Shown here piece by piece: positions 1-7,468 of a DNA stretch of 64,000 nucleotides. The notes below the pieces were generated by a model. The model was not told the origin of the DNA. It worked only from the letters and a program-made list of their open reading frames with translations, and did not search any database. This DNA comes from an uncultured Sphingomonadaceae bacterium. GTDB taxonomy: Bacteria > Pseudomonadota > Alphaproteobacteria > Sphingomonadales > Sphingomonadaceae. Positions within the stretch are counted from its first letter, which is position 1; every line of letters starts with the position of its first letter. The position numbers and the translations under genes are program-made. The DNA lies in assembly GCA_947493955.1 (NCBI GenBank), contig CANLSQ010000001.1, positions 1,860,001 through 1,924,000 of the forward strand, read 5' to 3'.

Positions 1-1896
1 ACGGGCAACGGTTTTGGAAGCTGCGAGACGAAATTGCATGTCATCCGCAAAATTCCAGGTCAACGTACCGGCGGGCAACCAATAATCATTATCCAGACCC
101 GTCGCGACAGAAGCCTGCCCTCCTGTCAGCGTGATGGGGAGGACTTCTTGCTGTGCATCTTCATAACGCACACCGAGATTGAGACGCAGGCCGTCAGCCA
201 GCTCCGCGTCCATCTGACCATAGCCGCCATGGATTTCCAGCTCTGCAGTATAGGCCGGTACAGATGTCTGCGCAGCCACTTCGCGCAGTTCAATCTCCTG
301 CGTGAAGACATTGAGGTCGGACAGCAGGAAATCGATCCGCTGCTGGTCAAATGGGCTGGGCAGTCCACTCGCAGGCACAAAGCGGAAATCCCGGCGCTGT
401 GCATCGCGGTCATTGAGATAATAGCTGTAACCCGCAGTGAAATTGACGGGCACGCCAATGTTGGTTTCATACCCAATGTCGATCCCGGCACCATAGACAT
501 CATCGTTCAAGTCGCTGAAGCGGATGCGCGCTGACTCGCCTGGGGATGTCAGATCATTGACGAAATCATTGGCGAAAAGGCGATCAAAGGCATAGCTATA
601 TGTCCGCTGATAAGGCGCATCGCGCTTGGAGTTCGCGTAGCTACCGCGCAGATCGACAGAGATCTCGTCAAATTTCAGTTCCCCGACAAATTGCGTTGTG
701 AACAGTTGTCGTTCAAACCAGCTCGTACGGCCTTGATTGAGCAGGGTTTCTTCATCGACGTTGATCGCATCAATGCCCTGCTTGATCGAAGCGTCTTTGA
801 CCGTGTCATGAATATAGAGATTGGTGAACCGGAATTTATGTTCACCAACTTCCGCAGACAAGGCCAGTAAACCATTGACGATGATGCGGTTTTCCGTGGT
901 GAGAAAATTGAAATCCTGATCAGGCCGCAATCCGGCTGTGCCGTCAATATTGACGATACCCTGCGATGTTTGCTGCACACCGCCGCGCGTGCGCCAACTA
1001 TTCTCAAAACCGGCAGTCGCAATGATACCGACAAAGGCATTGCCGACATCTATGGTTGTACCACCGGTGACTTCTGCTGAGAAATTGGCCGGAATATCAT
1101 TATTCCGCTGGATCAGGGAAGTTTCCGCATTGTTCAGGCTGGCCGCAAAATTCTGCAGATCCAGACTGGTGAAATTATCACCAACTGAAATAGGTACATT
1201 CTGTGCAATGGCCTGTCCCAGACCATTTGGGATATCACGAACTCCGCTATCATAACCGAGGATATCGAGATCCGAACCGTCATAGGTGTAACCCAGTTTC
1301 CCCGTGGTTTCGCTGTCACCGCTTACACCAAAACTGAATTTCAAAAATGGTTCATCTGGCGTCGCCTTCGTGGTCAGATTGATCACACCACCGCCAAATT
1401 CACCGGGATAATTTACCGAATAGCTTTTCTGCACAACCGTGGAAGCGATCACGCTGGTCGGAAAAAGGTCGAGCGGCACAACCCGGCGCAACGGCTCGGG
1501 AGAAGGCAGTGGCAGACCGTTGAGCAACGCCAGAGAATAGCGCTCACCCAGGCCGCGTACAAAAACGAAGCGCCCGCCAACAACACTGAGACCGGTTACG
1601 CGCTGCAGGGAGCCGGCAATATCGCCATCGGCGGCACGGGCAATCTCCTCTTCACCGAGAACCGAAACAACCTCTGACGTCGCCCGGATCGGGTTCGGGA
1701 TAAACTTGCCGCGAACGATAATCTCTCCGCTGAAATCACCACCAGGCGCAGAAATATCAACATCTTCTTCCGGAGCATCATCCGCAGAGCCCGGCTGAGC
1801 CGCCGCATCCTCTGAGGTGGCTTGTGCCAATGCAGCAGGCGAAAACAAAGCCGTGCTTAAAAATAGACTGGTGACCAAAGATGCCCGCTTCGTCAT
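1..1896 (-). CDS. TonB-dependent outer-membrane receptor (3' end cut by window edge)
   Basis: Outer-membrane active transporter; the C-terminal part of the barrel lies outside the window, and 632 codons are present. An N-terminal signal peptide (MTKRASLVTSLFLSTALFSP, ending ALA-QA) precedes an acidic linker and a plug domain. The plug holds the conserved stretch FVFVRGLGERYSLALLNG at about residues 110-127, followed by LPLPSPEP and YPGEFGGGVINLTTK, typical of the RG(L/M)GERY receptor class common in Sphingomonadales and Caulobacterales. The rest is barrel-like, rich in aromatic and Asn/Asp-Gly turns. The frame is open to base 1, so it is not a pseudogene in what can be seen. The beta-helix lipoprotein gene ends 77 bp upstream on the same strand, suggesting one transcript. 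The substrate cannot be read from the sequence. Confidence 0.93.
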   Translation of the reverse strand, partial: MTKRASLVTSLFLSTALFSPAALAQATSEDAAAQPGSADDAPEEDVDISAPGGDFSGEIIVRGKFIPNPIRATSEVVSVLGEEEIARAADGDIAGSLQRVTGLSVVGGRFVFVRGLGERYSLALLNGLPLPSPEPLRRVVPLDLFPTSVIASTVVQKSYSVNYPGEFGGGVINLTTKATPDEPFLKFSFGVSGDSETTGKLGYTYDGSDLDILGYDSGVRDIPNGLGQAIAQNVPISVGDNFTSLDLQNFAASLNNAETSLIQRNNDIPANFSAEVTGGTTIDVGNAFVGIIATAGFENSWRTRGGVQQTSQGIVNIDGTAGLRPDQDFNFLTTENRIIVNGLLALSAEVGEHKFRFTNLYIHDTVKDASIKQGIDAINVDEETLLNQGRTSWFERQLFTTQFVGELKFDEISVDLRGSYANSKRDAPYQRTYSYAFDRLFANDFVNDLTSPGESARIRFSDLNDDVYGAGIDIGYETNIGVPVNFTAGYSYYLNDRDAQRRDFRFVPASGLPSPFDQQRIDFLLSDLNVFTQEIELREVAAQTSVPAYTAELEIHGGYGQMDAELADGLRLNLGVRYEDAQQEVLPITLTGGQASVATGLDNDYWLPAGTLTWNFADDMQFRLAASKTVAR

Positions 1897-1973
1897 CGGA
1901 ATTTTTCCTTCTTATAACTAAAAAAAGGGGATGGCGACCGATGAAAGCCGCCATCCCTTTGTCATTTCGTAGA

Positions 1974-3494
1974 TCAGCCAATTGTGGGGGCGGTCGCGCA
2001 ATCATCCGCGTAGAGACCGCAGGTCCAACCCTGGAAGCGAGTATCGTTCGCGTCCTGCACGGCGCCGATATAGGAGACATCCTCAAAGAAAGCGTCCACA
2101 CCGCTGACCGCAAACGGGGTAACCGCATTTTCGGTTGCACCGTTGATAAAGGCGAAAGCCGCTGCGGAATTTGCCAGCGTTGATGTCCCTGATTCAGTGT
2201 TGTTGCTGCCGGCATTGAACAGCGTCTGGATCTGGGCAGCCGTGATATTGCCATCATCCACAAATGCCGTTGCGCAGCTCATAAACAGAGATTCGAATAC
2301 CGGCGGCCCATTTTCGTCCGCCGCTGCACCAGCTGCCTGAATGGTGGTTGCACTGTCGATATCGATACAGGCTGCCGGACTATTGAATACGCTGTTATAG
2401 AATTCATAGTCACCGCCACCGCGCAGCAATATGACATGGTCTTGGCCGCTGGAAACAAAGGTAACATTCGCCAAACGGTGACGCTGACGTGGTTCAGCAT
2501 CTTCATCGCCATTGGAATCCGCTTCCATGACATGGTCACCGCCGCCTGCACGCTGTACGGCGAGCACGAACTGGTTATTACCTTGGTAGCCGGAATCAGA
2601 GTCGACCGAGTCATCGTCGATACCGGTCATGACGAGGTTTTTACCATTTACGCGGCCACCAAACCATTCCACGCCGTCATCCGAGCTGTTGTGGACCTGA
2701 ATATTCTGGAAGAATGTTCCGCTACCAACACCGGCCAAAGTGATACCGTTAAGCTCGTTGCCGGGCGACACTTCGAAACCGGGGTAACGCACCTGCAGGT
2801 AAGACATCCGGCCGCTGGAATCGGCTGGTAAGGTCCCGCCATAAACGGCGTTGGATGGTCCCTCCACGATGGCTTCACAGTCGGTACGGGTACCGCCCGG
2901 GTTGGACGCTCCGCCAGTCGCACAGTCAGAAATTGGTGCACGGCCCAAAATGACAACACCGCCCCACTGACCGATGCTGTTAACGCCGGTCGTGCCCAGT
3001 ATATTCTGACGCGACGTCATTATGATTGGTTCTGCAGCAGTACCCTCCGCAAATAGCTGCGAGCCGCGGTTCACCAGCAAGAAATCACCGCCGGATGAAC
3101 CAAAAATAACAACGCCGGGCTCGATTGTCATGATGCCGGTAGTTCCGCCATCAACGCCAACTTCGACTGCGCCGGAAAAGGAATAGATCGTGCCGTCCCG
3201 ATTGGGTACGGTCAGGTTACTGGTTATCACACCAGATATCTGACAGTTGCGAACTTCTTCACCATTACCGGTCGTGATTGTCCCCACATTGGCTGTACCT
3301 GTCGGACAGTCAGCTGCCGGGCCACCGGTCGGCGGGGTAGGTGTTGGCGTCGGAGTAGGCGTTGGTGTTGGGGTCGGAGCTGGCAGGACAATAGTGCCTT
3401 CGCCTGGGGAAGCCACATCATCGGCACCACAGGCCGTTACCGCCATTGCTGCAACACCAGCAAAGAGAACTGAACGAATTTGCTTATTTAACAT
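1974..3494 (-). CDS. Surface/periplasmic lipoprotein with predicted parallel beta-helix, partner of the TonB receptor
   Basis: 506 residues. The signal sequence ends in a lipobox (VTAC, Cys22), followed by a Pro-Thr repeat linker at residues 40-56 that would hold the domain away from the membrane. The body has right-handed beta-helix signatures: IEPGVVIFGSSGG, GTAAEPIIMTS, GQWGGVVILGRAPI, NELNGITLAGVGSGT, SSDDGVEWFGGRVNG, DDDSVDSDSGYQGNNQF. Several Cys pairs (DCPTG/NCQISG, WTCGLYADDC) suggest disulfides in the envelope. Proteins of this look occur in both Bacteroidetes and Proteobacteria, often beside TonB receptors. The receptor gene follows 77 bp downstream. A ligand-capture or enzymatic role is inference; no catalytic motif is recognised. 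Confidence 0.85.
   Translation of the reverse strand: MLNKQIRSVLFAGVAAMAVTACGADDVASPGEGTIVLPAPTPTPTPTPTPTPTPPTGGPAADCPTGTANVGTITTGNGEEVRNCQISGVITSNLTVPNRDGTIYSFSGAVEVGVDGGTTGIMTIEPGVVIFGSSGGDFLLVNRGSQLFAEGTAAEPIIMTSRQNILGTTGVNSIGQWGGVVILGRAPISDCATGGASNPGGTRTDCEAIVEGPSNAVYGGTLPADSSGRMSYLQVRYPGFEVSPGNELNGITLAGVGSGTFFQNIQVHNSSDDGVEWFGGRVNGKNLVMTGIDDDSVDSDSGYQGNNQFVLAVQRAGGGDHVMEADSNGDEDAEPRQRHRLANVTFVSSGQDHVILLRGGGDYEFYNSVFNSPAACIDIDSATTIQAAGAAADENGPPVFESLFMSCATAFVDDGNITAAQIQTLFNAGSNNTESGTSTLANSAAAFAFINGATENAVTPFAVSGVDAFFEDVSYIGAVQDANDTRFQGWTCGLYADDCATAPTIG
3330..3377 (-). repeat. Pro-Thr codon microsatellite (lipoprotein linker)
   Basis: Degenerate hexanucleotide repeat inside the lipoprotein gene encoding an alternating Pro-Thr run (residues 40-55). 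The codons for Pro and Thr vary between units, so selection seems to hold the peptide rather than the DNA; slippage in 6-bp steps would keep the frame and only change linker length. Confidence 0.85.
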
Positions 3495-3794
3495 GGAAAA
3501 AGTCTCCGCAGATTACTGATTTCAAACATTTCAGATCAGATGATGTGGAAACGAATCATAGATGCCCCCATCGCCTTCGGACTTGGGCACTAGGCGCGGC
3601 AAATGACCCGCCGATGCCGTTTGCATGACTCTTTGGAGACAATAATATTTCAGGATTGTTGCAGTTGCTTTGGAAGCCGCAAAAGCGCTCTGCTTTTTAT
3701 GCTGCGGTGCAAAAATGCTGCAGTGTAAATATTGTTAAACAAAAAAGGCAGCCATTCGCATGGCCGCCTTTTAATAGTGACAGGATGTCTCGAT
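3495..3794. other. Intergenic region upstream of the beta-helix lipoprotein
   Basis: 300 bases without a convincing gene; short frames here lack coding character. It must contain the promoter of the lipoprotein/TonB receptor unit and holds the terminator of the upstream small secreted protein at 3741-3773. No clear operator, riboswitch fold or repeat was seen otherwise. Confidence 0.5.
3741..3773 (-). terminator. Rho-independent terminator of the small secreted protein gene
   Basis: A hairpin (AAAAGGC-x-GCCAT, TCGC loop, ATGGC-x-GCCTTTT, one A/C mismatch) is followed by six T on the minus strand, 22 bp after the stop codon of the minus-strand gene at 3795. It separates that gene from the downstream lipoprotein unit. 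Confidence 0.8.
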
Positions 3795-4169
3795 TTAGCG
3801 GGAAGCCAACCGTCCATTCAGATTGTTCAACGCCATCTCAGCCGCCTTGCGGGAATTGACCACCTGGCCATCTGCAAGCACCAGATCAAAGCTGCGATTG
3901 CTGTTCATTGCGGCTGTGAACATTTTGGCGGCGTCGCCCGTACGGCCGGTACGCACATAGGCCTGACCGAGATTGATCATGACAGCAGGATCCGTAAGTT
4001 TTCCGCTTTCAAGCTTTTCAACAGCCGCCTCGTTGTCGCCGACCATCAGGGCGTCATAAGCAAGCGCACCTTTTTCATAGCCGATTTCACCATCTTGCGC
4101 CTGTGCCAATCCGGGCAAGGCTACCATGGCAAAGCCCGTAACAAGGGCGATTTTCTTTGCGTTTTTCAT
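3795..4169 (-). CDS. Small exported TPR-like protein
   Basis: 124 residues with a signal peptide (MKNAKKIALVTGFAMVALPG, cleavage after AQA). The mature part resembles one or two tetratricopeptide-type helical hairpins (GALAYDALMVGDNEAAVEKL, PAVMINLGQAYVRTGRTGDA), with an Ala-rich third helix. The ATG start is chosen over a GTG two codons upstream because GGAGAGTGAGT gives a good ribosome site. It is monocistronic, closed by its own terminator. Periplasmic protein-protein interaction is the usual role of such repeats; the partner is unknown. Whether it belongs functionally with the receptor/lipoprotein pair is open. Confidence 0.75.
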   Translation of the reverse strand: MKNAKKIALVTGFAMVALPGLAQAQDGEIGYEKGALAYDALMVGDNEAAVEKLESGKLTDPAVMINLGQAYVRTGRTGDAAKMFTAAMNSNRSFDLVLADGQVVNSRKAAEMALNNLNGRLASR

Positions 4170-4353
4170 ACTCACTCTCCTGCTGCTTGCCCTCTTTATT
4201 ACACTTTTGTGACTATATTTGCAATATAACTGTAATATTTATGTCATGTGATCGTCATAAAAGTACGGCTTGCAAGCGTCATCGCGCCAGAAAGCATTTT
4301 GCTTTCAACGATTTAAGATCTGCACGATTTAGTGAATTTCGTGATGCAGTCCG

Positions 4354-5019
4354 CTATTGTCCGAATGGCATATCAAGCAATTCATGCAAGTCTTTCAGCG
4401 CTTGTTCCTCGCCCGTCACCTTGATCGCCGCCATGCCCAGAGTCGCGGCTGGCTTGCAGTTGATACCGAGATCGTCGAGATAAATGCACTGCGCCGGCTG
4501 CACATCCAGAGCTTCGCACATCATCTCGTAGATGCGCGGGTCAGGTTTTCTGATGCCGGCCTTGCTGCTTTCAATGATATGATCAAATCGCGCCATGATC
4601 GCCGCGATCGCCGATGCCTTCTCATCATCCAGCGCCATGCCTGAGCCCTTGCCGGATGGGACATTGTTGGTGATACAGCCAATGGTAAAATCCTTGGCCT
4701 TAAGTGTGTCGAGCATCGTGACCATCGCCGGGCGGATATCGCCAGCCAGACAGGCGAGTACTTCGCTGCCCTTCAGATCCACACCAATGGCCCGCGCTTC
4801 TTCAGCGAACAGTTCATCAAAGCCTGCCGCATCAATTTCCGAACGTTCAAATTTCGCCCAGGCATTGTCATGCGGATTAGTGCTGTTGATTTTGCGCACG
4901 CTATGAATCGGTACGCCGCGTTCTGCCTCCAGCCGGTTGAACGCATCAAAGGGTGAAGATGTGATAACCCCACCGAAATCGAAAATTACGGTGTCGTAGT
5001 TCATAACATTAATGTTCAT
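4354..5019 (-). CDS. HAD-IA family hydrolase (epoxide hydrolase N-domain-like phosphatase)
   Basis: 221 residues. HAD motif I is FDFGGVIT near residue 13; motif II is CITNN; motif III Lys lies in SSKAGIRKPDP; motif IV is YLDDLGINCKPAATLGM. The DDLGxNxKPA ending is the signature of the phosphatase subfamily related to the N-terminal domain of soluble epoxide hydrolase. The expected first Asp nucleophile is present, but the usual second Asp (DxD) is Gly in DFGG, as in that subfamily. The start overlaps the stop of the upstream SMP-30 gene by ATGA, so the two are translationally coupled. Substrate unknown. Confidence 0.85.
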   Translation of the reverse strand: MNINVMNYDTVIFDFGGVITSSPFDAFNRLEAERGVPIHSVRKINSTNPHDNAWAKFERSEIDAAGFDELFAEEARAIGVDLKGSEVLACLAGDIRPAMVTMLDTLKAKDFTIGCITNNVPSGKGSGMALDDEKASAIAAIMARFDHIIESSKAGIRKPDPRIYEMMCEALDVQPAQCIYLDDLGINCKPAATLGMAAIKVTGEEQALKDLHELLDMPFGQ

Positions 5020-5936
5020 TTATTGAGATATTCCAGTTTGAGGCCGGGGCGTTTCCAGCGGGTTTTGACGAGGCGGCCCGATGCCGACAGACAGAGCCAT
5101 GCATCCATCATGTCATCGCCGCCAAAGCAGATATTGGTGGTGAAGATATCATCGGTGCCGACAAATTCGACCAGCTCACCGGTTGGTGAGATCACGCTGA
5201 TCCCGCATTCGCCGATGGTGGCAACACAGATATTGCCGCTGTCCTCGATCGCGAGGCTGTCGAAAAACTTATAGCCAGCGGGGCGGTAAACAGGGATGCC
5301 CGGACCACCCGGGCCCGCATCGGGTGCCACTTTACCCGGCGCGGTGATGTTAAATTTCATCAGGCGGCAGGTATAGGTTTCCGCAGCATAGAGTGTTTTG
5401 CCATCGGGAGACAGGCCGACACCATTGGGGTTTTGCGAGGGAAAGATGACTTCCTCCAGATGACTGCCATCTGCTTTTGCATAGAATATCCCGACAATAT
5501 CATGGCTGCGCTTGGCATAGTCGATCTTGCCATGATCGGTGAACCAGAAGCCGCCATGTTCATCAAAGACAATATCATTGGGACCGCGCAGGACGCAGTC
5601 AAAATCACCGCTTTTGTAAAGCACTTCCACCGCACCGGTTTGCGGATCAATCCGTTCGATCCGACCACCGGAATAGTCATTTGCAATTCCGTGCGGGGTC
5701 AGAAAGCCGTTCGCTTCCTGATATTCAAAACCGCCATTATTGCAGACATAGATTTTGCCGTCCGGTCCCAGCGCCGCTCCATTGGGGCCGCCACCCGGCT
5801 TTGCAATCACATCCTTTGTGCCATCCGGTGCAATGCGGGTCAGTTGCCCGGCCGCAATCTCGACCAATATGACGCTGCCATCCGGCATGGCAATCGGGCC
5901 TTCGGGGAAACGCAATCCATCGGCGACAAGTTCCAT
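5016..5936 (-). CDS. SMP-30/gluconolactonase/LRE-family protein
   Basis: 306-residue six-bladed propeller of the gluconolactonase/regucalcin superfamily. Metal-site landmarks are visible: Glu in FPEGPI near residue 12, Asn in RGPNDIVFD, Asn in QNPNGVGLSPDG and Asp in FFDSLAIED. Family members hydrolyse sugar lactones or related esters in the cytosol; the true substrate cannot be inferred. It is first in a two-gene unit with the HAD hydrolase and divergent from the aldehyde dehydrogenase gene across 85 bp, which suggests co-regulation in one catabolic module. Confidence 0.88.
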   Translation of the reverse strand: MELVADGLRFPEGPIAMPDGSVILVEIAAGQLTRIAPDGTKDVIAKPGGGPNGAALGPDGKIYVCNNGGFEYQEANGFLTPHGIANDYSGGRIERIDPQTGAVEVLYKSGDFDCVLRGPNDIVFDEHGGFWFTDHGKIDYAKRSHDIVGIFYAKADGSHLEEVIFPSQNPNGVGLSPDGKTLYAAETYTCRLMKFNITAPGKVAPDAGPGGPGIPVYRPAGYKFFDSLAIEDSGNICVATIGECGISVISPTGELVEFVGTDDIFTTNICFGGDDMMDAWLCLSASGRLVKTRWKRPGLKLEYLNK

Positions 5937-6021
5937 TTTTTTCCTCTCAAAATCCTGTCACAGTCATTGCGGGAAAGCAGCGACAAGTCTAGTGCTGTCT
6001 CAACCGGTTACAGGAGCAACT

Positions 6022-7458
6022 ATGTCCAACAATTACCCCCCTTCCCTGCAACTCCATATTGATGGCGAATGGATCGATGTTGAGGATCGCGACATCCATC
6101 ATGTCGTCAATCCATCAACCGGAAAAACCATTTCCGATCTGCCCAAGGCGAGCAAGGCTGATCTTGACCGCGCGCTGGATGCAGCTGGCCGTGCTTTCCC
6201 GATCTGGCGCGACACGCCGGTCGGGGAGCGCGCCGCAATCCTCCACAAAGCCGCCGACCTGATGCGCGAACGTGCACCGGAAATCGGCCGGATGATGACG
6301 GCCGAGCAAGGCAAGCCAGTGGGTCAGGCAACCGGAGAAGTCACGGCATCGGCCGCCATGTTCGATGTCATGGCCGAGGAGGCCAAGCGCTGTTATGGCC
6401 GCGTGCTGGTCCGCCCGACCGGACAGAATAGCTTCGTCAAATATCAGCCGGTCGGCCCCGTGGCAGCATTTAGCCCATGGAATTTCCCGGTCTACACACC
6501 CGCCCGCAAACTGGCCCCTGCCCTGGCGGCCGGTTGCTCGATCATTCTCAAGCCAGCTGAGGAAACGCCGGCCAGCCCGATCGAGATGATCCGCTGCCTG
6601 CAGGACGCAGGTTTGCCCGCTGGCACCGCGCAAGTCGTGTTCGGTGATCCGTCCGAAGTATCGTCTCACCTGATCGCCTCTGACATTATTCGCAAGATCA
6701 GCTTCACCGGATCGGTTCCGGTCGGCAAGCATCTGATGAAACTGGCGACCGAAAATATGCAGCGCACGACCATGGAACTGGGTGGCCACGCGCCGGTACT
6801 GGTCTTTGACGATTGCGATATGGACAAGGCGCTCGACCTGCTGGCGATGCAGAAATATCGCAATGCAGGACAGGTCTGCGTTTCCCCCACCCGCTTCTAT
6901 GTCCAGTCCGGCATCTATGAAAAATTCGCGACGGAATTCATCAAACGCGCCGAAAAAGTGCAGGTCGGCGACGGCTTTGGCGATAATATCGACATGGGTC
7001 CGCTTGCCAATCCGCGCCGCCCAGAGGCGATGGAACAACTTATCGGCGATGCCAAAGCCAAAGGCGCAACCGTGCGTCTTGGCGGCGAAGCGATGGACAG
7101 CGACGGCTATTTTTACCGGCCGACTGTGCTCACCGATGTCCCGTTGCAGGCTGATATTATGAGCAATGAACCCTTTGGTCCCGTTGCCGCCATGCGCCCG
7201 TTTGACACGCTGTATGAAGCGATTGAACAGGCCAATCGCCTGCCGCTCGGCCTTGCCGCCTATGCCTTTACCGAGAATCTGCGTACCGCGAATATTGTCG
7301 GGGACATGGTCGAAGCGGGCATGGTCGCAATTAACAATCTCACCGTTAGCCCAGGCGATGCACCCTTTGGCGGCGTGAAACAATCCGGGCACGGATCAGA
7401 GGATGGCCCCGATGGCCTGAAAGCCTATATGGTGACCAAAGCCATCCACCAGAGTTGA
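6022..7458 (+). CDS. NAD(P)-dependent aldehyde dehydrogenase (succinate-semialdehyde dehydrogenase-like)
   Basis: 478 residues starting at MSNNYPPSLQ, with CAGGAGCAACT as ribosome site; the longer open frame upstream is only the antisense of the divergent gene. Oxidises an aldehyde to the acid. Landmarks: FSPWNFPVYTP, KPAEETPAS, FTGSVPVGK (Rossmann part), general base Glu252 in MELGGHAP, catalytic Cys286 in NAGQVCVSP, and NEPFGPVAAM near the C-terminus. The family covers succinate-semialdehyde and other aldehyde dehydrogenases, so substrate naming is uncertain. The ThDP enzyme gene starts 10 bp after the stop, suggesting the aldehyde may come from a decarboxylation or lyase reaction. Confidence 0.93.
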   Translation: MSNNYPPSLQLHIDGEWIDVEDRDIHHVVNPSTGKTISDLPKASKADLDRALDAAGRAFPIWRDTPVGERAAILHKAADLMRERAPEIGRMMTAEQGKPVGQATGEVTASAAMFDVMAEEAKRCYGRVLVRPTGQNSFVKYQPVGPVAAFSPWNFPVYTPARKLAPALAAGCSIILKPAEETPASPIEMIRCLQDAGLPAGTAQVVFGDPSEVSSHLIASDIIRKISFTGSVPVGKHLMKLATENMQRTTMELGGHAPVLVFDDCDMDKALDLLAMQKYRNAGQVCVSPTRFYVQSGIYEKFATEFIKRAEKVQVGDGFGDNIDMGPLANPRRPEAMEQLIGDAKAKGATVRLGGEAMDSDGYFYRPTVLTDVPLQADIMSNEPFGPVAAMRPFDTLYEAIEQANRLPLGLAAYAFTENLRTANIVGDMVEAGMVAINNLTVSPGDAPFGGVKQSGHGSEDGPDGLKAYMVTKAIHQS

Positions 7459-7468
7459 GGATCAGCAG

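Noticed and set aside
4990-5012. AACATTAATGTT palindrome at the HAD start and the similar ACATTAATGT near 29087
   Set aside because: Short AT-rich palindromes expected by chance; the first lies within coding sequence (codons for Asn-Ile-Asn-Val-Met).
6115-7392. 425-codon minus-strand frame opposite the aldehyde dehydrogenase
   Set aside because: High-GC codon bias on the coding strand opens the antisense frame; the composition is His/Gly/Arg-rich and no family motif is present.
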